Source: Lachnospiraceae bacterium
GTDB taxonomy: Bacteria; Bacillota; Clostridia; Lachnospirales; Lachnospiraceae
Direction: 5' to 3'
NCBI GenBank assembly: GCA_017439675.1
Contig: JAFSIQ010000040.1
Span: 1 to 64,000, forward strand
DNA length: 64,000 nt
The notes under the pieces are model-generated. The model made no database searches and had not been told where the DNA came from. It worked only from the letters and a program-made list of their open reading frames with translations. Of the stretch, positions 6,885 to 19,300 are shown piece by piece (positions within the stretch are counted from its first letter, which is position 1; every line of letters begins with the position of its first letter). A program made the position numbers and the translations under genes.

Positions 6885-9800
6885 ATGTTGCGAGGAAAGA
6901 AAAAACGGTATGCATTCGGATTGATAGTAGGTTTGTTGTTGGGAACAAGCTTATTTGTCAATCCTACTGTATTTGCAACGGAAGGGGATTCTACAGAGGG
7001 GACTATCGTGTTGACCGATGTGGATACTAGCAAAGGAATTACTTATATTTACAATGAGGAGGATACAGAGAAAAAGAGTCCAATCGGCATCAATTTGAAT
7101 GGTAATTCTGTTATTATTGTAGAATCTGCCAATTCTACATCTGAGAAGATGTTGAATAACTTCTATATTGATACAGATAGGGATGGTATTATCGATGAGG
7201 GAGAAACCATGGCAACCGTTGACGGTTCTACAGATGTAATTGCAGGACCTAGCGTGTACGGTGTTTATCAGCAAATAACTACTACTCCAATTTCTGTGAC
7301 AATCAGCAGCGGATTTGCACCAGTAGTGTACTGTGTATATCAGGGCGAGATGGATGTGGAGAATTCAACAGGTATCGCGATTCGTTTATATGGTGGTAAT
7401 GTTCCTGGTACATTGTTTGGCGCCTATGAATCTAAGATTATGGTAGATGGTGCACGCGCAATTGATATTGTTGTGGATACGGAATCAACTACGTCTACTT
7501 CCACTGTAATGGGTGCGTACAAATCCTCTGTTGATTTGAAGAATGCAGATGTAACGGGAATTAATATTCAATATAACAAGGGTGTAGTAGGCAGTACTTA
7601 TGTTTTGAATGAGACACCTTACACAACCACTAATTGTTCAGGTACTCCTGTTAATATTGATATTATTGATGGAACTTATAATTATTTTGTTGGTGCGCAA
7701 TCGGGAGCTGTTACATCGGATGGAACAGCAACAACTTTAATGGATTTCGATATTTCCGGTGGTACGATGTCGGCTGCATATGGTAGCTGTTATGCGGATT
7801 TGAATGCAGGGAAGAACACTAATACCGCATTAGACATTGATATTACAGGTTCTGCAGTTGTGTCAAATTATTTCTATGGTGTAAATGGTACTTACAATTC
7901 GGAAACAGAGAAGAATTGTATTGTAGTTGGTAACATTGATGTGAATTGTAATCCAACAGCCATACCAGATTCGGGATATAATCTATATAATTTTTATGCG
8001 ACGAATTATTACGTAGATGTAGATGGCTCTGTTAATGCCTATGTCAACAATGTTCGTTCCAATAATATTTATATGTTGAATTACTACACATCGATTTCTG
8101 GTGATTTTACATATGAAACAGGTAGCAATATTGATATTTGTTACAATTATGGTATGTATTCTGCAAAAGCGGGTGGCGATGTTACGCTCAATTTGTATGG
8201 TAGCCGAGAGGAATCTACCAATACATATGGTGGTGTGTATGGTGTATATGGTTCTTATAATGACGGCGCTGATTTAGTGGGCGGTAATTTTACCTTTAAT
8301 TATAAAGGCGGAAAAGCACCATACTTGTATGGTGCATATGGATATAATAACTCTAGTTTAAGTGCAATTAAGGGTTGGGCAGATATCAATATAGAAAAGG
8401 GTACTTTTAACACGGTGTATGGTGTTAGTTATGCGTCTGTAGGAAAGGATATGACCTTTGATTTTGGTGAGAACTGTGTTACGAGCAATTATGTGTATGT
8501 TAGCTATTATGGTTCGATTCAAGGTAATGTAATTAGTAATACTTACAATGCTAATTCCTCTACAACAATGCCTTATTATTATGGTGTTTACTATTCTGAT
8601 GTTGCCGGCAACGTTACATCAGTGGTCGATGGTGGATATTATACTTATTTATATGGAGTATATGGAAAAAATAAAGCAGGTATAGGCGGAGATGTCGATA
8701 TTACATTTAAGAATATCAACAAAGACGCAAAGCCTAATTATTCTTATACTACTTATGGTACGTCCTATACCAATATAGCTGGTGATGTTAAGGTGACAAT
8801 ATCGGACTCTAATTTCCCATATTTATATGGTACGGATGACTGCGCTAGTAATGGCAATGTGTCGGTGAATATTAATAATGTGAATGTTGATTATTATCTG
8901 TATGCAGCAGAAGTGCAAGGTGTTACAGGTAATATTGAATGTAATGTGAAAGATGTTACGGCGAATGGCTTATATGGCGTATACATGTACAATGGAGGTT
9001 GTGGCGGAACTATAGATTGTAAAATTTCCAATGCAACAGTCAAGGATTACCTGTATGGTCTAAGTGGTGGTAATACGACAATCGAAGGGGACGTGAAAGT
9101 TGAAATGGACAATTGTTCCAGTCAGTATTTATATGCCGTTAATAGTGTCAATATTGATGGTAATCTGGATTTGGATGTAATTGGTGGAACATATGGTTCA
9201 ACCACATATAACAATTATATATATGGTTGTTCTAGTGCGACTACGAAAGGTACAACCGATGTTAGTTTTACCAATACCACAATCAATGGCTCTCTAGAAC
9301 CATATTATAATTATGGCTCAGGAAAGGAAACTGGTGATATTGATGTCAGCTTGGACGGAGTTACATTGGTGAAGGTTGGTGACTATAATTCCTATTTATA
9401 TAATTGTCTAGCAGAAGGCGAAATGTTGAATATGCAAATTGCAGACAATTGTGTTTTGCCAGAGGATGTAGAGATTGACCCATCTACATCAGGTTATGGC
9501 GAGGCTATCGCAAGCTATGATGGTGCAAAGTATTATGCGGGACGGATTGCATTTACAGAGGATTTTACATTAGATACCCTATATCTCACATCAGGATATT
9601 ATTATATTCCGAAGGATGTAACAGTTAAGGTTAACAAGGAACTGTACTATCAGGAAGGAAGATTGTTGCTAGAAGGAACATTAGATGCAACTTTTGCCGG
9701 AACTACGAATGATGAGGGTAAGTATAGTGCTGCAATGGTTTATTTTAATGGTGGAACCATGACCCAGGATGTTGCTACATTGGGAGCCCTGTATTATCCA

Positions 9801-12800
9801 CTGGATGTAGAGTATCTAGAGAAGGGTGGAAATGTCTCTCTTTCCACTAATTATGTAAAGCATCCGTTTGGCGGAGAACAGTATTATTCTTGCTATGGAA
9901 CAGGAGTGACAGTGAAAACTGCTGCGAATGAAGGATATTCGGTTACGGGTGTAACTCTGACAGCAGAGGGAGATGCCAATCCGACAGATATTGTTGGAGA
10001 GGAGGGTTCCTATACCTTCACCATGGGTAATAAACCAACTGTTGTGAATATTACATTTACTGGTGATACAATTGTGTTAGGTAAGACAGTGGCAGATCCG
10101 GTTGTTAAGTCTGGGGAGACCTATACGGAAGAAAACCCAGTATATGATTTGTCAACGGTATCGATTAGTAATGACAGTGCGGAAGGTGAAGTGACCTATG
10201 CAGTTGATGAGACATATAGTCTTCCAACAGGGTTAGAGCTTAAGGATGGTAAGATTTGTGGAAGCACTACAGAAGTCAATGAATCCGGCAAGAAGGTAGT
10301 GATTCTTGTGACAGGTAAGAATGGCAATGTGGCAGAGCTTACATTGAATATGGTGGTTACAGAAGGTGAAGGAATTCAGACAAATCAGGATGGACGTATC
10401 ACAGTAGATAGCGAGAATAAAATGATTTATCTATCTGGTAATTCTGTTGTTTTGAGTGGCTGTGATGAGGGGACTGCCATTTATCTTGATGATGATAAAG
10501 ATGGAGAGGCTGATTATGAGACAGCGGTTTATACAGGCGATTTAAGTGAGTATACAATTTACGGAATACGCAACTCCGATTCAGGAAACAAGGTCCGAAT
10601 TACAGTGAATGGTGGTTCGGTGTTAGCGATTTACGGTGCACAAAATGGTAATTTGACCAATGAGGATTGTGGCTTAGAGTTTTACATGAACGGAGGTTCT
10701 GTGGCAAGCTTTCATGCACTTTCGGATGCAAAAGCAACCGGCACTATGAAGCTTGTAGTAACAGAAAGTATTACAAACTTAACCACTTATGAAGTTGGAA
10801 CAGGCACTTATAGTTCTAAGGGATATTACAAGGATAACAAGGGTGAGGTTATCATTAATGGCGTCTATACTGTTGATGGGGATATTACTGCCACAAGTGT
10901 TACCACGAACAAAAGCAGTGATGTAGAGGTGACCGGTGAGGTTAATGTTACTACTTTAACTTTGGGTGAATCTGGAACAGCTGTAATGGGTGGAGCTGTT
11001 ACGGCTACTACGGTTGTAATCAATAACTATAGTGAATCAACCTTTGAGGATGTAGTGACTGTGGGAACGTTGACAGTCAATAGCTATAGCGAAGTGACCT
11101 TTGATGGTATAGTGGATGCTTCCAAGAGTATTTATCTGTATAGTAATCAGGGAACTGTCTTTAATAAGGATGTTACGACAGAAGAAATATTGTACATGAA
11201 TAGTGCGGTAGTAACCTTTAATGGCGAGGTGGATACGGTAGACTTGACGATAAATAATAGTTCAACCGACGCAACCTTCAATAAGGATGTTACTGTTCGG
11301 GACGTATTCTATACAAATGGTCACACCAGAATTAACAGTGGCGTGACGGTGACTGTTGCAACGTATATAGATAGACATAGTAGCTCAAGGGTATATTTGA
11401 AAGGAACTTTAGCGCCTACGAAGCAAAATTATAGTTATGGTTGTTTGTATATGATGGATGGAGGAGTACTTGGAACCTTGTCGTCTGGTTCGTGGTCTAA
11501 TATATACTATCCAGTGACAACATCTACCGATATGGATAAAACAAGTTTGGTAGTTAATTCTTATCAATCTGTGACGGAGGGCAATACAACAAGTTTGTAT
11601 GCGTGTGGCGGCGATACAAATTCAGTCACAGCGACCGCAGTGCAAGGTTATACTTATGAGTTTACCATTGGAGATGCAGAACCAGTTGCTTCTGATACCA
11701 ATACATATATGTTTACAATGCCAAAAGCGGTAACAAATGTTTCTGTGAAATATGTACCAATTCCAATCACAGTGCAGAAGCGCTTTGCAGAGCCTGTGGG
11801 TGTAAAAGATACAGAGTATACGGCGGCACAGCCATTGTATGATTTGACAGATTTAATTATAAGCAATGACACAACAAAAGCTTATGGTACGGATATGAAA
11901 TATGCTGTAGCAAACGGAAGTACACTACCAGAAGGATTAAGCCTTGTGGATGGTCAGGTCGTGGGAATTCCGATAGAGGTCAATGAAGAGGGAACAACGG
12001 TGACCTTTGAAGTTACTGGCCGTAACGGAACCACAACGGCCGTAGATGTGTTGTTTGTTATCAAAGATGCAGACTACGCACCGACAGATGTTAATGATGA
12101 TGTGACCGTATCGTATAGAAGTATTAATTTGAACGGACATTCTGTTGTAATATACGAGGATTTTGTGGATAGTACTTTATGTAGCATTTATCCGGATTAC
12201 GATAGGGATGGAGAGGCAGATAATAATATTCCACTCAAGATTGATGATGCAACATCCTATAATTTGGGAAGCTATAACTTGTATGGCTATAGCAATACAA
12301 AAGAAGCCTATGAAGGTGATATCAGTATTACCATGAAGGGCGGAAAGATGAGTTGCATTTATGGTGTATGCGGTACCACTTCTACTAAGGCAGAGGTAAA
12401 TGGTACGGTTGCAGTGTATATATATGGTGGCACAGTTGCAAACAGAGTATATGGAGCATATTATGCGGATGTGGATAATGTGGATTTGGATGTGACTGGC
12501 GGAACACATGCATACACATATTTCTATGGGGCATATAACTCACAGGTCAATGAAGATGTGAACCTGGAATGCGGTGGAACTGCAATTTTGAAGGCAAGTA
12601 ATTATTCGTATACCTATGTATATGCAACATACGGTGGTACGGTTGCAGGTGATGTGAATATGACGTTAGGTGCCAAGGACAGTACTTATGGATTTACTGG
12701 TAAATGTTCTTGCTTCCGTGGCGTGTATAGTACCGATGTAACAGGCAATGTGAATTGTACAGTGGATGGTTATTTCTATCCTCAGCAGTGGAGCACGTTT

Positions 12801-15800
12801 GCACAGAATTCTACCATTGGCAAGGATATGAATGTCACCTTGAAATCTGGTTACTTATATGCGGTATATTCTGCACAGAAATCGACCATTGCAGGAGATG
12901 TGAATATTATTGAGCCGGAAGATGCAACCATACAGGTTAACACAATCTATGCATTGGAGAGCTCTAAGGCAAAGAATGTATACGCTTACGTGCCGAGTAC
13001 AGCAAAGTATCAGATTAATACATTGACTTTGATGAGTGGCACTACAGCAGGTGTTGAGGGAACAGCATATGCATACAACAAAGGCTATGTAACCATTGGT
13101 GGCGAATATGTATTCACAGATGATTTGTCAGCATATACGATGAATGTTTTGCCAGATGCAAAGGTTACAATCATGGAAGGTGTCTCTGTGACCATGAGTA
13201 GTAGCTATTCCTACATTCGTGAAGGTGCAACTGTTGTGAATGAGGGAACTTTTACATCATCCTATATATATAATTATGGAACGGTAAAGAATAATGGAAC
13301 CATGACAGTATATTATAATGACAATTATGGCAATATAGATAATTATGGTTCTCTTAAGACAACGGGTAATACATATGTAGAGACTGGTGCTATTATGACA
13401 AATCACGAGGGAGCAACTTGGACAGTCGCAGGACGAATCATCAATTCAGCGAAGATTTATAATTATGGTGAGTTTGTGCAGACCTATACGTCAAGCTACT
13501 ATCATCAGTTGGGAACGATATATTCTACGAATAAGCTTACATTAAGCAGAGAGAGTGGTTATGCTAGTTATTATATAAGTAATTCAAACATTTACTATCC
13601 ATATGATGTGGATTACCCGAGCCACTGTGTTGAGACGGTTGATTTTGCCAGTGAGTATACAGCTTCATCCGGTATGGAGGGAGATGACAATGTGTATATC
13701 AAGGCAGGAACTACTTTTACCGTGACACCGGGTGAGAAGCTTAGCTCAGCAGTTGTATTGGATACTGTATCCTATGGCTCGACACCAAATTATGCGACGA
13801 AGAATACGGATGGTACATGGACAGGTACTGTACCGTTAGAGCCATTTACTGTGACATTGAATTACATTCCTGCTGAGGATGTGGAAGATATCACATTAGG
13901 AATAACAGAAGACAGAGTGGAAAATACAGAGGACAGCACTCCATTGATAGTAAATAAGACATATTACACAAGTTCGCCATTGTATGATTTGACACAGATT
14001 GAAATCATCGGTGATACTGAGGAAGATGGAGTGGTTACTTATACATTGGATAGTGGTTCTACATTACCGGATGGAATGTACTTGAAGGATGGAAAGCTTT
14101 ATGGAACATTAAAGACTGCAACCACTACAGATCACGAAATGACATTTGTTATCAAGGGCAAGAATCAGACATCGACATTCTTTACCTTGACGTTAGGACC
14201 GGTTAAGCAGGCTCTTCCTAGTTGGACTGTGCCTACGAATTTACAGGCGTCTGCGGGTGGAACATATGGAGATATCTATATAGGATATTCGTCATATGGT
14301 ACGTATAGTTGGCCGGATGCTACAGCCACTGTTGGTGATAGCATAGCTACATTGACAGACCAGACGTTGTACTTCACACCAACAGACACTGCTAATTATG
14401 ACTGGGCAACCGTGGCAGAGAATCAAGGGGCAACCTATTCAAATGGTAAGGTTACATGTAAAGTATCTATTAAAGTATATGCAAGTAAACCTACTTATAC
14501 AGTACCAGAGAAGGTGACAGCAACCTATGGACAGACCTTTGGTGAGGTTGAAATTCCTGCTGGTGACAATGAAGGTACATTTAGTTGGGAATACGATTCT
14601 GCTACTAAGGTAGGAAGTGTGGGAAGCTACTATCGATATGTAACTTATACACCAAATGACACCGACCAGTATCAAAGTGTGAATCGAATTAAAGTGTTAT
14701 TGGTTGTCGAGCGGGCAGTGCCTACTTACGACAAGGTTGCAAGTCTGACATCTGTTTGTGGTGTCACTTTAGCCGATATTGAACTGCCAGATGTAGAAGG
14801 TGGTAAGTACCACTGGATTACAACAGACACAACGATTGTATCTGATGGAAAGACATATCAGCTTGGATTTAAGCCAACGGATACATACAATTACGATTGG
14901 ACAGCATTAGAAGACGGTACATGGAATACGGCATGGGGTAGTGCGGTGTTCCCAGTCGAAATTGTTCTTACACATAGTCAGGAAGAGAAATGGTCACATG
15001 ATGAAACACACCATTGGCATGAATGCCCAGTGGAGAAATGTGGTGCGGATTTGGATAAAGCAGAGCATGTATGGGATGATGGTCAAGTAGTGATTGCTGC
15101 CACAGAAAGTGCGACAGGAACGAAGGTTTATACATGTGACTGTGGTGCAACGAAGACAGAGATCATTCCAATGCTGGCACATACCAAGCATACCTATGCC
15201 ACTACGTGGAGCTACGATGAGACTACTCATTGGCATGCGTGTACCAATGCAAGCTGTGATGAGGTTAGCGAAGAGGCAGAACATGTATTTGATGCAGGAG
15301 TTGTTGTGGTAGAGGCAACCGAGGAGGAAGAGGGAACCAAGAAATATACCTGTACGACTTGTGCATATAGCTATGAGGAAGCATACGATATTGAGGAATC
15401 TGAGGATGATGAACCATTAGAAATTGATGAGGAATTTGAGGATGAGGAAAATCAGATTACTTATATGGTTACTGCAGAGGATGAGGTTGAGTTTGTTGAA
15501 AGTGTGAATGCATCAGCAACAGAGATTACAGTTCCAGAGAGTGTAACCTTTGCAGGTCAGACATATCGAATTACTTCTATTGCGGATGAGGCATTTAAGA
15601 ATCATAAGACCTTGAAGAAAATTAAGATTGGCTCCAATATCAAGCAGATTGGTAATAAAGCATTCTACGGTTGTAAGAAGCTCACTACAGTTACTATGGG
15701 TAACAATGTAGAGACTATTGGAAACAGTGCATTCCAGAATTGTACAGCTCTTAAGAAGATTACCATTCCAGCTAAGGTGAAGAAGATTGGTAGTAAAGCG

Positions 15801-16004
15801 TTCTACGGCTGTAAGAAGCTCACCAATATTACGATTAAGACAACCAAGTTGAATACAAAGAATGTCGGAAAGAACGCATTTAAGAATGCAGGAAGCAGTA
15901 ACTATAAGAAGCTTGTAGTGAAGGTTCCTAAGAAGAAATTGAAGGCTTACAAAACAATGCTTAAGAAACGTGGCTTGAGTTCGAAAGCTAAGGTTAAGAA
16001 ATAG
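6885..16004 (+). CDS. giant multidomain secreted protein, BspA-type LRR C terminus (paralogue 1)
   Basis: A 3039-residue exported protein. The start at 6885 is set by GGAGGAG at 6874-6880; the upstream in-frame ATG at 6843 lacks such a site. Residues 1-27 are a signal peptide. Three super-modules follow, each opening with a GNSV/GHSV strand and a DxDxDGxxD calcium-type loop (residues ~100, ~1205, ~1775). Each continues with many short Gly/Tyr-rich beta repeats (GDVNVTI, YGVY) and closes with a putative-Ig (He_PIG) domain (~1063-1160, ~1628-1725, ~2336-2440); the first two also have a TFTM repeat domain. Then come three MBG-like domains (~2441-2700), two H-W-C modules (~2702-2836), an acidic linker, BspA-type leucine-rich repeats (~2862-3020) and a lysine-rich tail. 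No LPxTG or SLH anchor is visible. Probably a surface adhesin or fibre; partner unknown. Confidence 0.85.
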   Translation: MLRGKKKRYAFGLIVGLLLGTSLFVNPTVFATEGDSTEGTIVLTDVDTSKGITYIYNEEDTEKKSPIGINLNGNSVIIVESANSTSEKMLNNFYIDTDRDGIIDEGETMATVDGSTDVIAGPSVYGVYQQITTTPISVTISSGFAPVVYCVYQGEMDVENSTGIAIRLYGGNVPGTLFGAYESKIMVDGARAIDIVVDTESTTSTSTVMGAYKSSVDLKNADVTGINIQYNKGVVGSTYVLNETPYTTTNCSGTPVNIDIIDGTYNYFVGAQSGAVTSDGTATTLMDFDISGGTMSAAYGSCYADLNAGKNTNTALDIDITGSAVVSNYFYGVNGTYNSETEKNCIVVGNIDVNCNPTAIPDSGYNLYNFYATNYYVDVDGSVNAYVNNVRSNNIYMLNYYTSISGDFTYETGSNIDICYNYGMYSAKAGGDVTLNLYGSREESTNTYGGVYGVYGSYNDGADLVGGNFTFNYKGGKAPYLYGAYGYNNSSLSAIKGWADINIEKGTFNTVYGVSYASVGKDMTFDFGENCVTSNYVYVSYYGSIQGNVISNTYNANSSTTMPYYYGVYYSDVAGNVTSVVDGGYYTYLYGVYGKNKAGIGGDVDITFKNINKDAKPNYSYTTYGTSYTNIAGDVKVTISDSNFPYLYGTDDCASNGNVSVNINNVNVDYYLYAAEVQGVTGNIECNVKDVTANGLYGVYMYNGGCGGTIDCKISNATVKDYLYGLSGGNTTIEGDVKVEMDNCSSQYLYAVNSVNIDGNLDLDVIGGTYGSTTYNNYIYGCSSATTKGTTDVSFTNTTINGSLEPYYNYGSGKETGDIDVSLDGVTLVKVGDYNSYLYNCLAEGEMLNMQIADNCVLPEDVEIDPSTSGYGEAIASYDGAKYYAGRIAFTEDFTLDTLYLTSGYYYIPKDVTVKVNKELYYQEGRLLLEGTLDATFAGTTNDEGKYSAAMVYFNGGTMTQDVATLGALYYPLDVEYLEKGGNVSLSTNYVKHPFGGEQYYSCYGTGVTVKTAANEGYSVTGVTLTAEGDANPTDIVGEEGSYTFTMGNKPTVVNITFTGDTIVLGKTVADPVVKSGETYTEENPVYDLSTVSISNDSAEGEVTYAVDETYSLPTGLELKDGKICGSTTEVNESGKKVVILVTGKNGNVAELTLNMVVTEGEGIQTNQDGRITVDSENKMIYLSGNSVVLSGCDEGTAIYLDDDKDGEADYETAVYTGDLSEYTIYGIRNSDSGNKVRITVNGGSVLAIYGAQNGNLTNEDCGLEFYMNGGSVASFHALSDAKATGTMKLVVTESITNLTTYEVGTGTYSSKGYYKDNKGEVIINGVYTVDGDITATSVTTNKSSDVEVTGEVNVTTLTLGESGTAVMGGAVTATTVVINNYSESTFEDVVTVGTLTVNSYSEVTFDGIVDASKSIYLYSNQGTVFNKDVTTEEILYMNSAVVTFNGEVDTVDLTINNSSTDATFNKDVTVRDVFYTNGHTRINSGVTVTVATYIDRHSSSRVYLKGTLAPTKQNYSYGCLYMMDGGVLGTLSSGSWSNIYYPVTTSTDMDKTSLVVNSYQSVTEGNTTSLYACGGDTNSVTATAVQGYTYEFTIGDAEPVASDTNTYMFTMPKAVTNVSVKYVPIPITVQKRFAEPVGVKDTEYTAAQPLYDLTDLIISNDTTKAYGTDMKYAVANGSTLPEGLSLVDGQVVGIPIEVNEEGTTVTFEVTGRNGTTTAVDVLFVIKDADYAPTDVNDDVTVSYRSINLNGHSVVIYEDFVDSTLCSIYPDYDRDGEADNNIPLKIDDATSYNLGSYNLYGYSNTKEAYEGDISITMKGGKMSCIYGVCGTTSTKAEVNGTVAVYIYGGTVANRVYGAYYADVDNVDLDVTGGTHAYTYFYGAYNSQVNEDVNLECGGTAILKASNYSYTYVYATYGGTVAGDVNMTLGAKDSTYGFTGKCSCFRGVYSTDVTGNVNCTVDGYFYPQQWSTFAQNSTIGKDMNVTLKSGYLYAVYSAQKSTIAGDVNIIEPEDATIQVNTIYALESSKAKNVYAYVPSTAKYQINTLTLMSGTTAGVEGTAYAYNKGYVTIGGEYVFTDDLSAYTMNVLPDAKVTIMEGVSVTMSSSYSYIREGATVVNEGTFTSSYIYNYGTVKNNGTMTVYYNDNYGNIDNYGSLKTTGNTYVETGAIMTNHEGATWTVAGRIINSAKIYNYGEFVQTYTSSYYHQLGTIYSTNKLTLSRESGYASYYISNSNIYYPYDVDYPSHCVETVDFASEYTASSGMEGDDNVYIKAGTTFTVTPGEKLSSAVVLDTVSYGSTPNYATKNTDGTWTGTVPLEPFTVTLNYIPAEDVEDITLGITEDRVENTEDSTPLIVNKTYYTSSPLYDLTQIEIIGDTEEDGVVTYTLDSGSTLPDGMYLKDGKLYGTLKTATTTDHEMTFVIKGKNQTSTFFTLTLGPVKQALPSWTVPTNLQASAGGTYGDIYIGYSSYGTYSWPDATATVGDSIATLTDQTLYFTPTDTANYDWATVAENQGATYSNGKVTCKVSIKVYASKPTYTVPEKVTATYGQTFGEVEIPAGDNEGTFSWEYDSATKVGSVGSYYRYVTYTPNDTDQYQSVNRIKVLLVVERAVPTYDKVASLTSVCGVTLADIELPDVEGGKYHWITTDTTIVSDGKTYQLGFKPTDTYNYDWTALEDGTWNTAWGSAVFPVEIVLTHSQEEKWSHDETHHWHECPVEKCGADLDKAEHVWDDGQVVIAATESATGTKVYTCDCGATKTEIIPMLAHTKHTYATTWSYDETTHWHACTNASCDEVSEEAEHVFDAGVVVVEATEEEEGTKKYTCTTCAYSYEEAYDIEESEDDEPLEIDEEFEDEENQITYMVTAEDEVEFVESVNASATEITVPESVTFAGQTYRITSIADEAFKNHKTLKKIKIGSNIKQIGNKAFYGCKKLTTVTMGNNVETIGNSAFQNCTALKKITIPAKVKKIGSKAFYGCKKLTNITIKTTKLNTKNVGKNAFKNAGSSNYKKLVVKVPKKKLKAYKTMLKKRGLSSKAKVKK

Positions 16005-16032
16005 TTAGGCTAGTGTAAGTTAATAGCAATGT

Positions 16033-16090
16033 AAGGTCATGGGATGTAATCACCATAATGTGAGGTGGTTTGTCCTATGACCTTTTATTT
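16033..16090 (+). terminator. terminator after the first giant gene
   Basis: AAGGTCAT (16033-16040) pairs with ATGACCTT (16076-16083) at the base of a longer imperfect stem (ATCACC with GGTGGT inside), followed by a T-rich tail. Confidence 0.8.
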
Positions 16091-16321
16091 TATCTTTTTG
16101 GATATAGCTTGAGCGAAGCACTCGCAATGAAATTCTTTGTTTCTACAAATTGAAAAAACAGACAAAACAACTTGTGCATTGTGCTGAAAAAGAGAAGGGG
16201 TGGGAAATACTGATTGTAATAATTGTATAAAAAAGCTATGATTATGGTAAGTATGGCGTGATTTATCCAAGATATGTTTACAAGTTTTGGTATATAGAAG
16301 AACAAATAGAGGAGGTATGTT

Positions 16322-19300
16322 ATGTATTTTCAGAGAAATAAGCACTGTGTATTAGGGGTACTCACGGGCTTGATGTTAAGTGCGGGGTTATTTACACCTT
16401 CTGCGGTGCAGGCGGCAGAACTAGACGGAGTGAATACCGGATTAGGGATTACATATATTTATTCGGAGACGGATGCTACAACTCCTACAGGTATCAACTT
16501 AAATGGTAATTCTGTTATCATTGAGAAATCTGCAAATTCCACAACAGCTGCACCATTAATCAATTTTTATATTGATAAGGATAAGGATGGTGTGTTAGAT
16601 GCAGATGAGACAGTAGAATCGGTGGGGGGAGCTGTAGATGTTAATGCCACATTGACAATCTATGGTGTTTATCAGCAGAAATCCACAGAAAAGCTTGTGA
16701 TTACTGTCAAAAGCGGTGCAATTAAAACATTGCGAGGTGTATATGGGGGAGAAATCGCAACAGAGGATGCAACAGCCATTGCTATCAATTTGAATAGTAG
16801 TGATGTAAGTGGTGGTAATGTTGTGGTAGCAGAGCAGTCTACAGTTAGTACCACCGCAGAGAATGCAGTGCTGATCGACATGAATGTGACAGCCGGACTG
16901 TTTGGTCAATTGCTTGGCGGAGACAAGAGTGATTTGGATGCGGGTTCTAGTGAGGCGGTTGCCTTTGACTTTGATTTCTCGGAGGCTGCTTCACTGACGG
17001 GAATGTTTGCGGCTGCAAAAGGTGATAGTTCGGACGTTAGCATGGTGAGAGGAAGTGTTAAGGCCGATGTGTCTCCGGCTGTCAAACCGGAAGGAGCACA
17101 GCCCAACTTTGCAGTTGTATATCAATTGTGGTGTTGCGAACAAGAGGGTAATTTTGAATTTCATATGAGTAATGCTACAGTAGGTGCGTTTCCGGGCTTG
17201 TATGAGTCTAAGGTGACAGGAGATTATATTTCGGATGTGGATGCCTCCTGTAATATCTTATCCACTTATTTGGGTATGTATAATTCTTCTGTAGATGGGG
17301 ATGCAACAATAAGCTGGGTTGGTTGTTCATTTGGTTCAAGTAATCAGATGCTTTATGGTATCAATGGTAGATATCAGAGTTTGGACTATATGGTAAGTGG
17401 CGATTGTAATCTTACTTATCATGGGGGATATGCGATGAATCTATGTGGTATCAATGGACTTAGTGCTGGCACTGGCTACATTGATATTGGTGGGGATGTC
17501 ACATTTACAATCAAGGATGGAACCATATTGGGACAACAGCTTGTTTCTGGTACTACTACAGGAGATTATATCTATGCTTTGCGACAAGCTGATGTGAACG
17601 GCAATGTAGCAATTGCCATAGAAGATGGTAGCCTTGGTATATTTAACTCAGGCTATAACATGTACGGTTTATACAATGTTAATGTAGCGGAGGGCAAGAG
17701 CTATACTTTTAATATTGGTAAGGATGTTACCGCTGAGGGGAATGAGGGCATCAGCAACACCGTGAAGGTGAATGTGCCATTTTATGCAGCATATTACAGT
17801 AACCTGAAGGGAAATGCCAACGCGTATGTATACAGCAACAATGCATCAGACAATCTAGTGATTGCTTCTTTATTCAATAATACAGATATTGATGGAGATG
17901 TGAATGCGGTTGTTAAGGGTGGATGTTATAGTGAAGTGTATGGAGTGCAGAACAGTGATGTGAATGGCAATGTGGACATTGCACTATGTGATATCAACGA
18001 GGGTGTTGATATGAGCGCTCTTTCGTACAATACATTTGCTGGAGTTTATAGCACACCTGTGACGGGGAATGTCAGTGTGGTTAGCAATAATGTGAAAGGT
18101 GGTTATTTGTACGGAATAATGTCCTCTGATTGTGGTGGTAAAGTGACCATAGATTTTGACGACGTGGAAGGAAATGCTTTAGTAAAAGGTGCGGATTTGT
18201 CGGAAGATTTTACCGGAGCGGAGATATCCTTTACCAACGTGGTTGCAAGTGGAGAAATAGATGGTCTTGTTGTCAATTCAGCTACATGTACAGGGGATAT
18301 TATTTGTAACCTTGACAATGTCAGCTCGTCGAATTATCTGTATGGCGTTAAAGGTTCGTCATTGAATGTTACAGGTGATGTGGCTTCTCATATTTTGAAT
18401 TCGAGTGCAGGACAAAGTGCATATTGTGTGACGAATGCAGATATAGAAGGCAATTTGGATGTTTCTGTTGTGGAAAATGGCGAAGATGATGTGGCAGATG
18501 GGGAAAATGCAGTTGAAGATATATACCAAACTACAGTGACTGGTGCAACCAACACGAATGCAACAGGAGTTATTACAGTGAATCTAGAGGGTATTACCAC
18601 AAAGAGTATGGTTACTCCGTATGGAGATGCAAATGGTTCGGATAACGGAGATGTAACAGTAACAATTAAGGGATTGAACCATGCCTGTACCGCTCCAATT
18701 AATAATGAAACAGCACCAGGACAAGAATTGATTATGACAATTACAGATTCCATTATTGCCGAGAGTGTATCCATTCTTCCGGGTTCCGCAGATGGTGGTG
18801 TTGCAAAGGCAATTTATGGAGATGTTAGCTATTATACAGGTCAGGTTCTGTTTGAGAATGATGAGGCGACAGAAGGCACCATTTACCTATGTCAGGGTAC
18901 TTATCATATACCAGCAGGTGTGACAGTTGGTAAGGAATCTTCTATCATATTGAAGAACGGTGCTGATGTATTGTTGGAGGGAGCTTTGGATGGAACAGTG
19001 ACAGATGCAAATGGAGCACTTTATGTAAATGGTGGCACTACAACATCAGAGCTTTCTACTTACAATGCACTATATTATCCGTTGAATACAACATACAGTG
19101 ATGTAGGTGGTACCGTTTCCACTAGCAGTACGCGAAAGCATGCGTTTAATTCCAGTGTGAATTTTGCAAAGAGAGGTAGTACTGTTAGTTATACCGTGAA
19201 TTCTACAACAGGATATTCCATAGAGGAAGTGACCGTTATTACAAACGGTGGGTATTCTGTTGAAGTTACTGATAATGCACCAACATATTCATTTGTCATG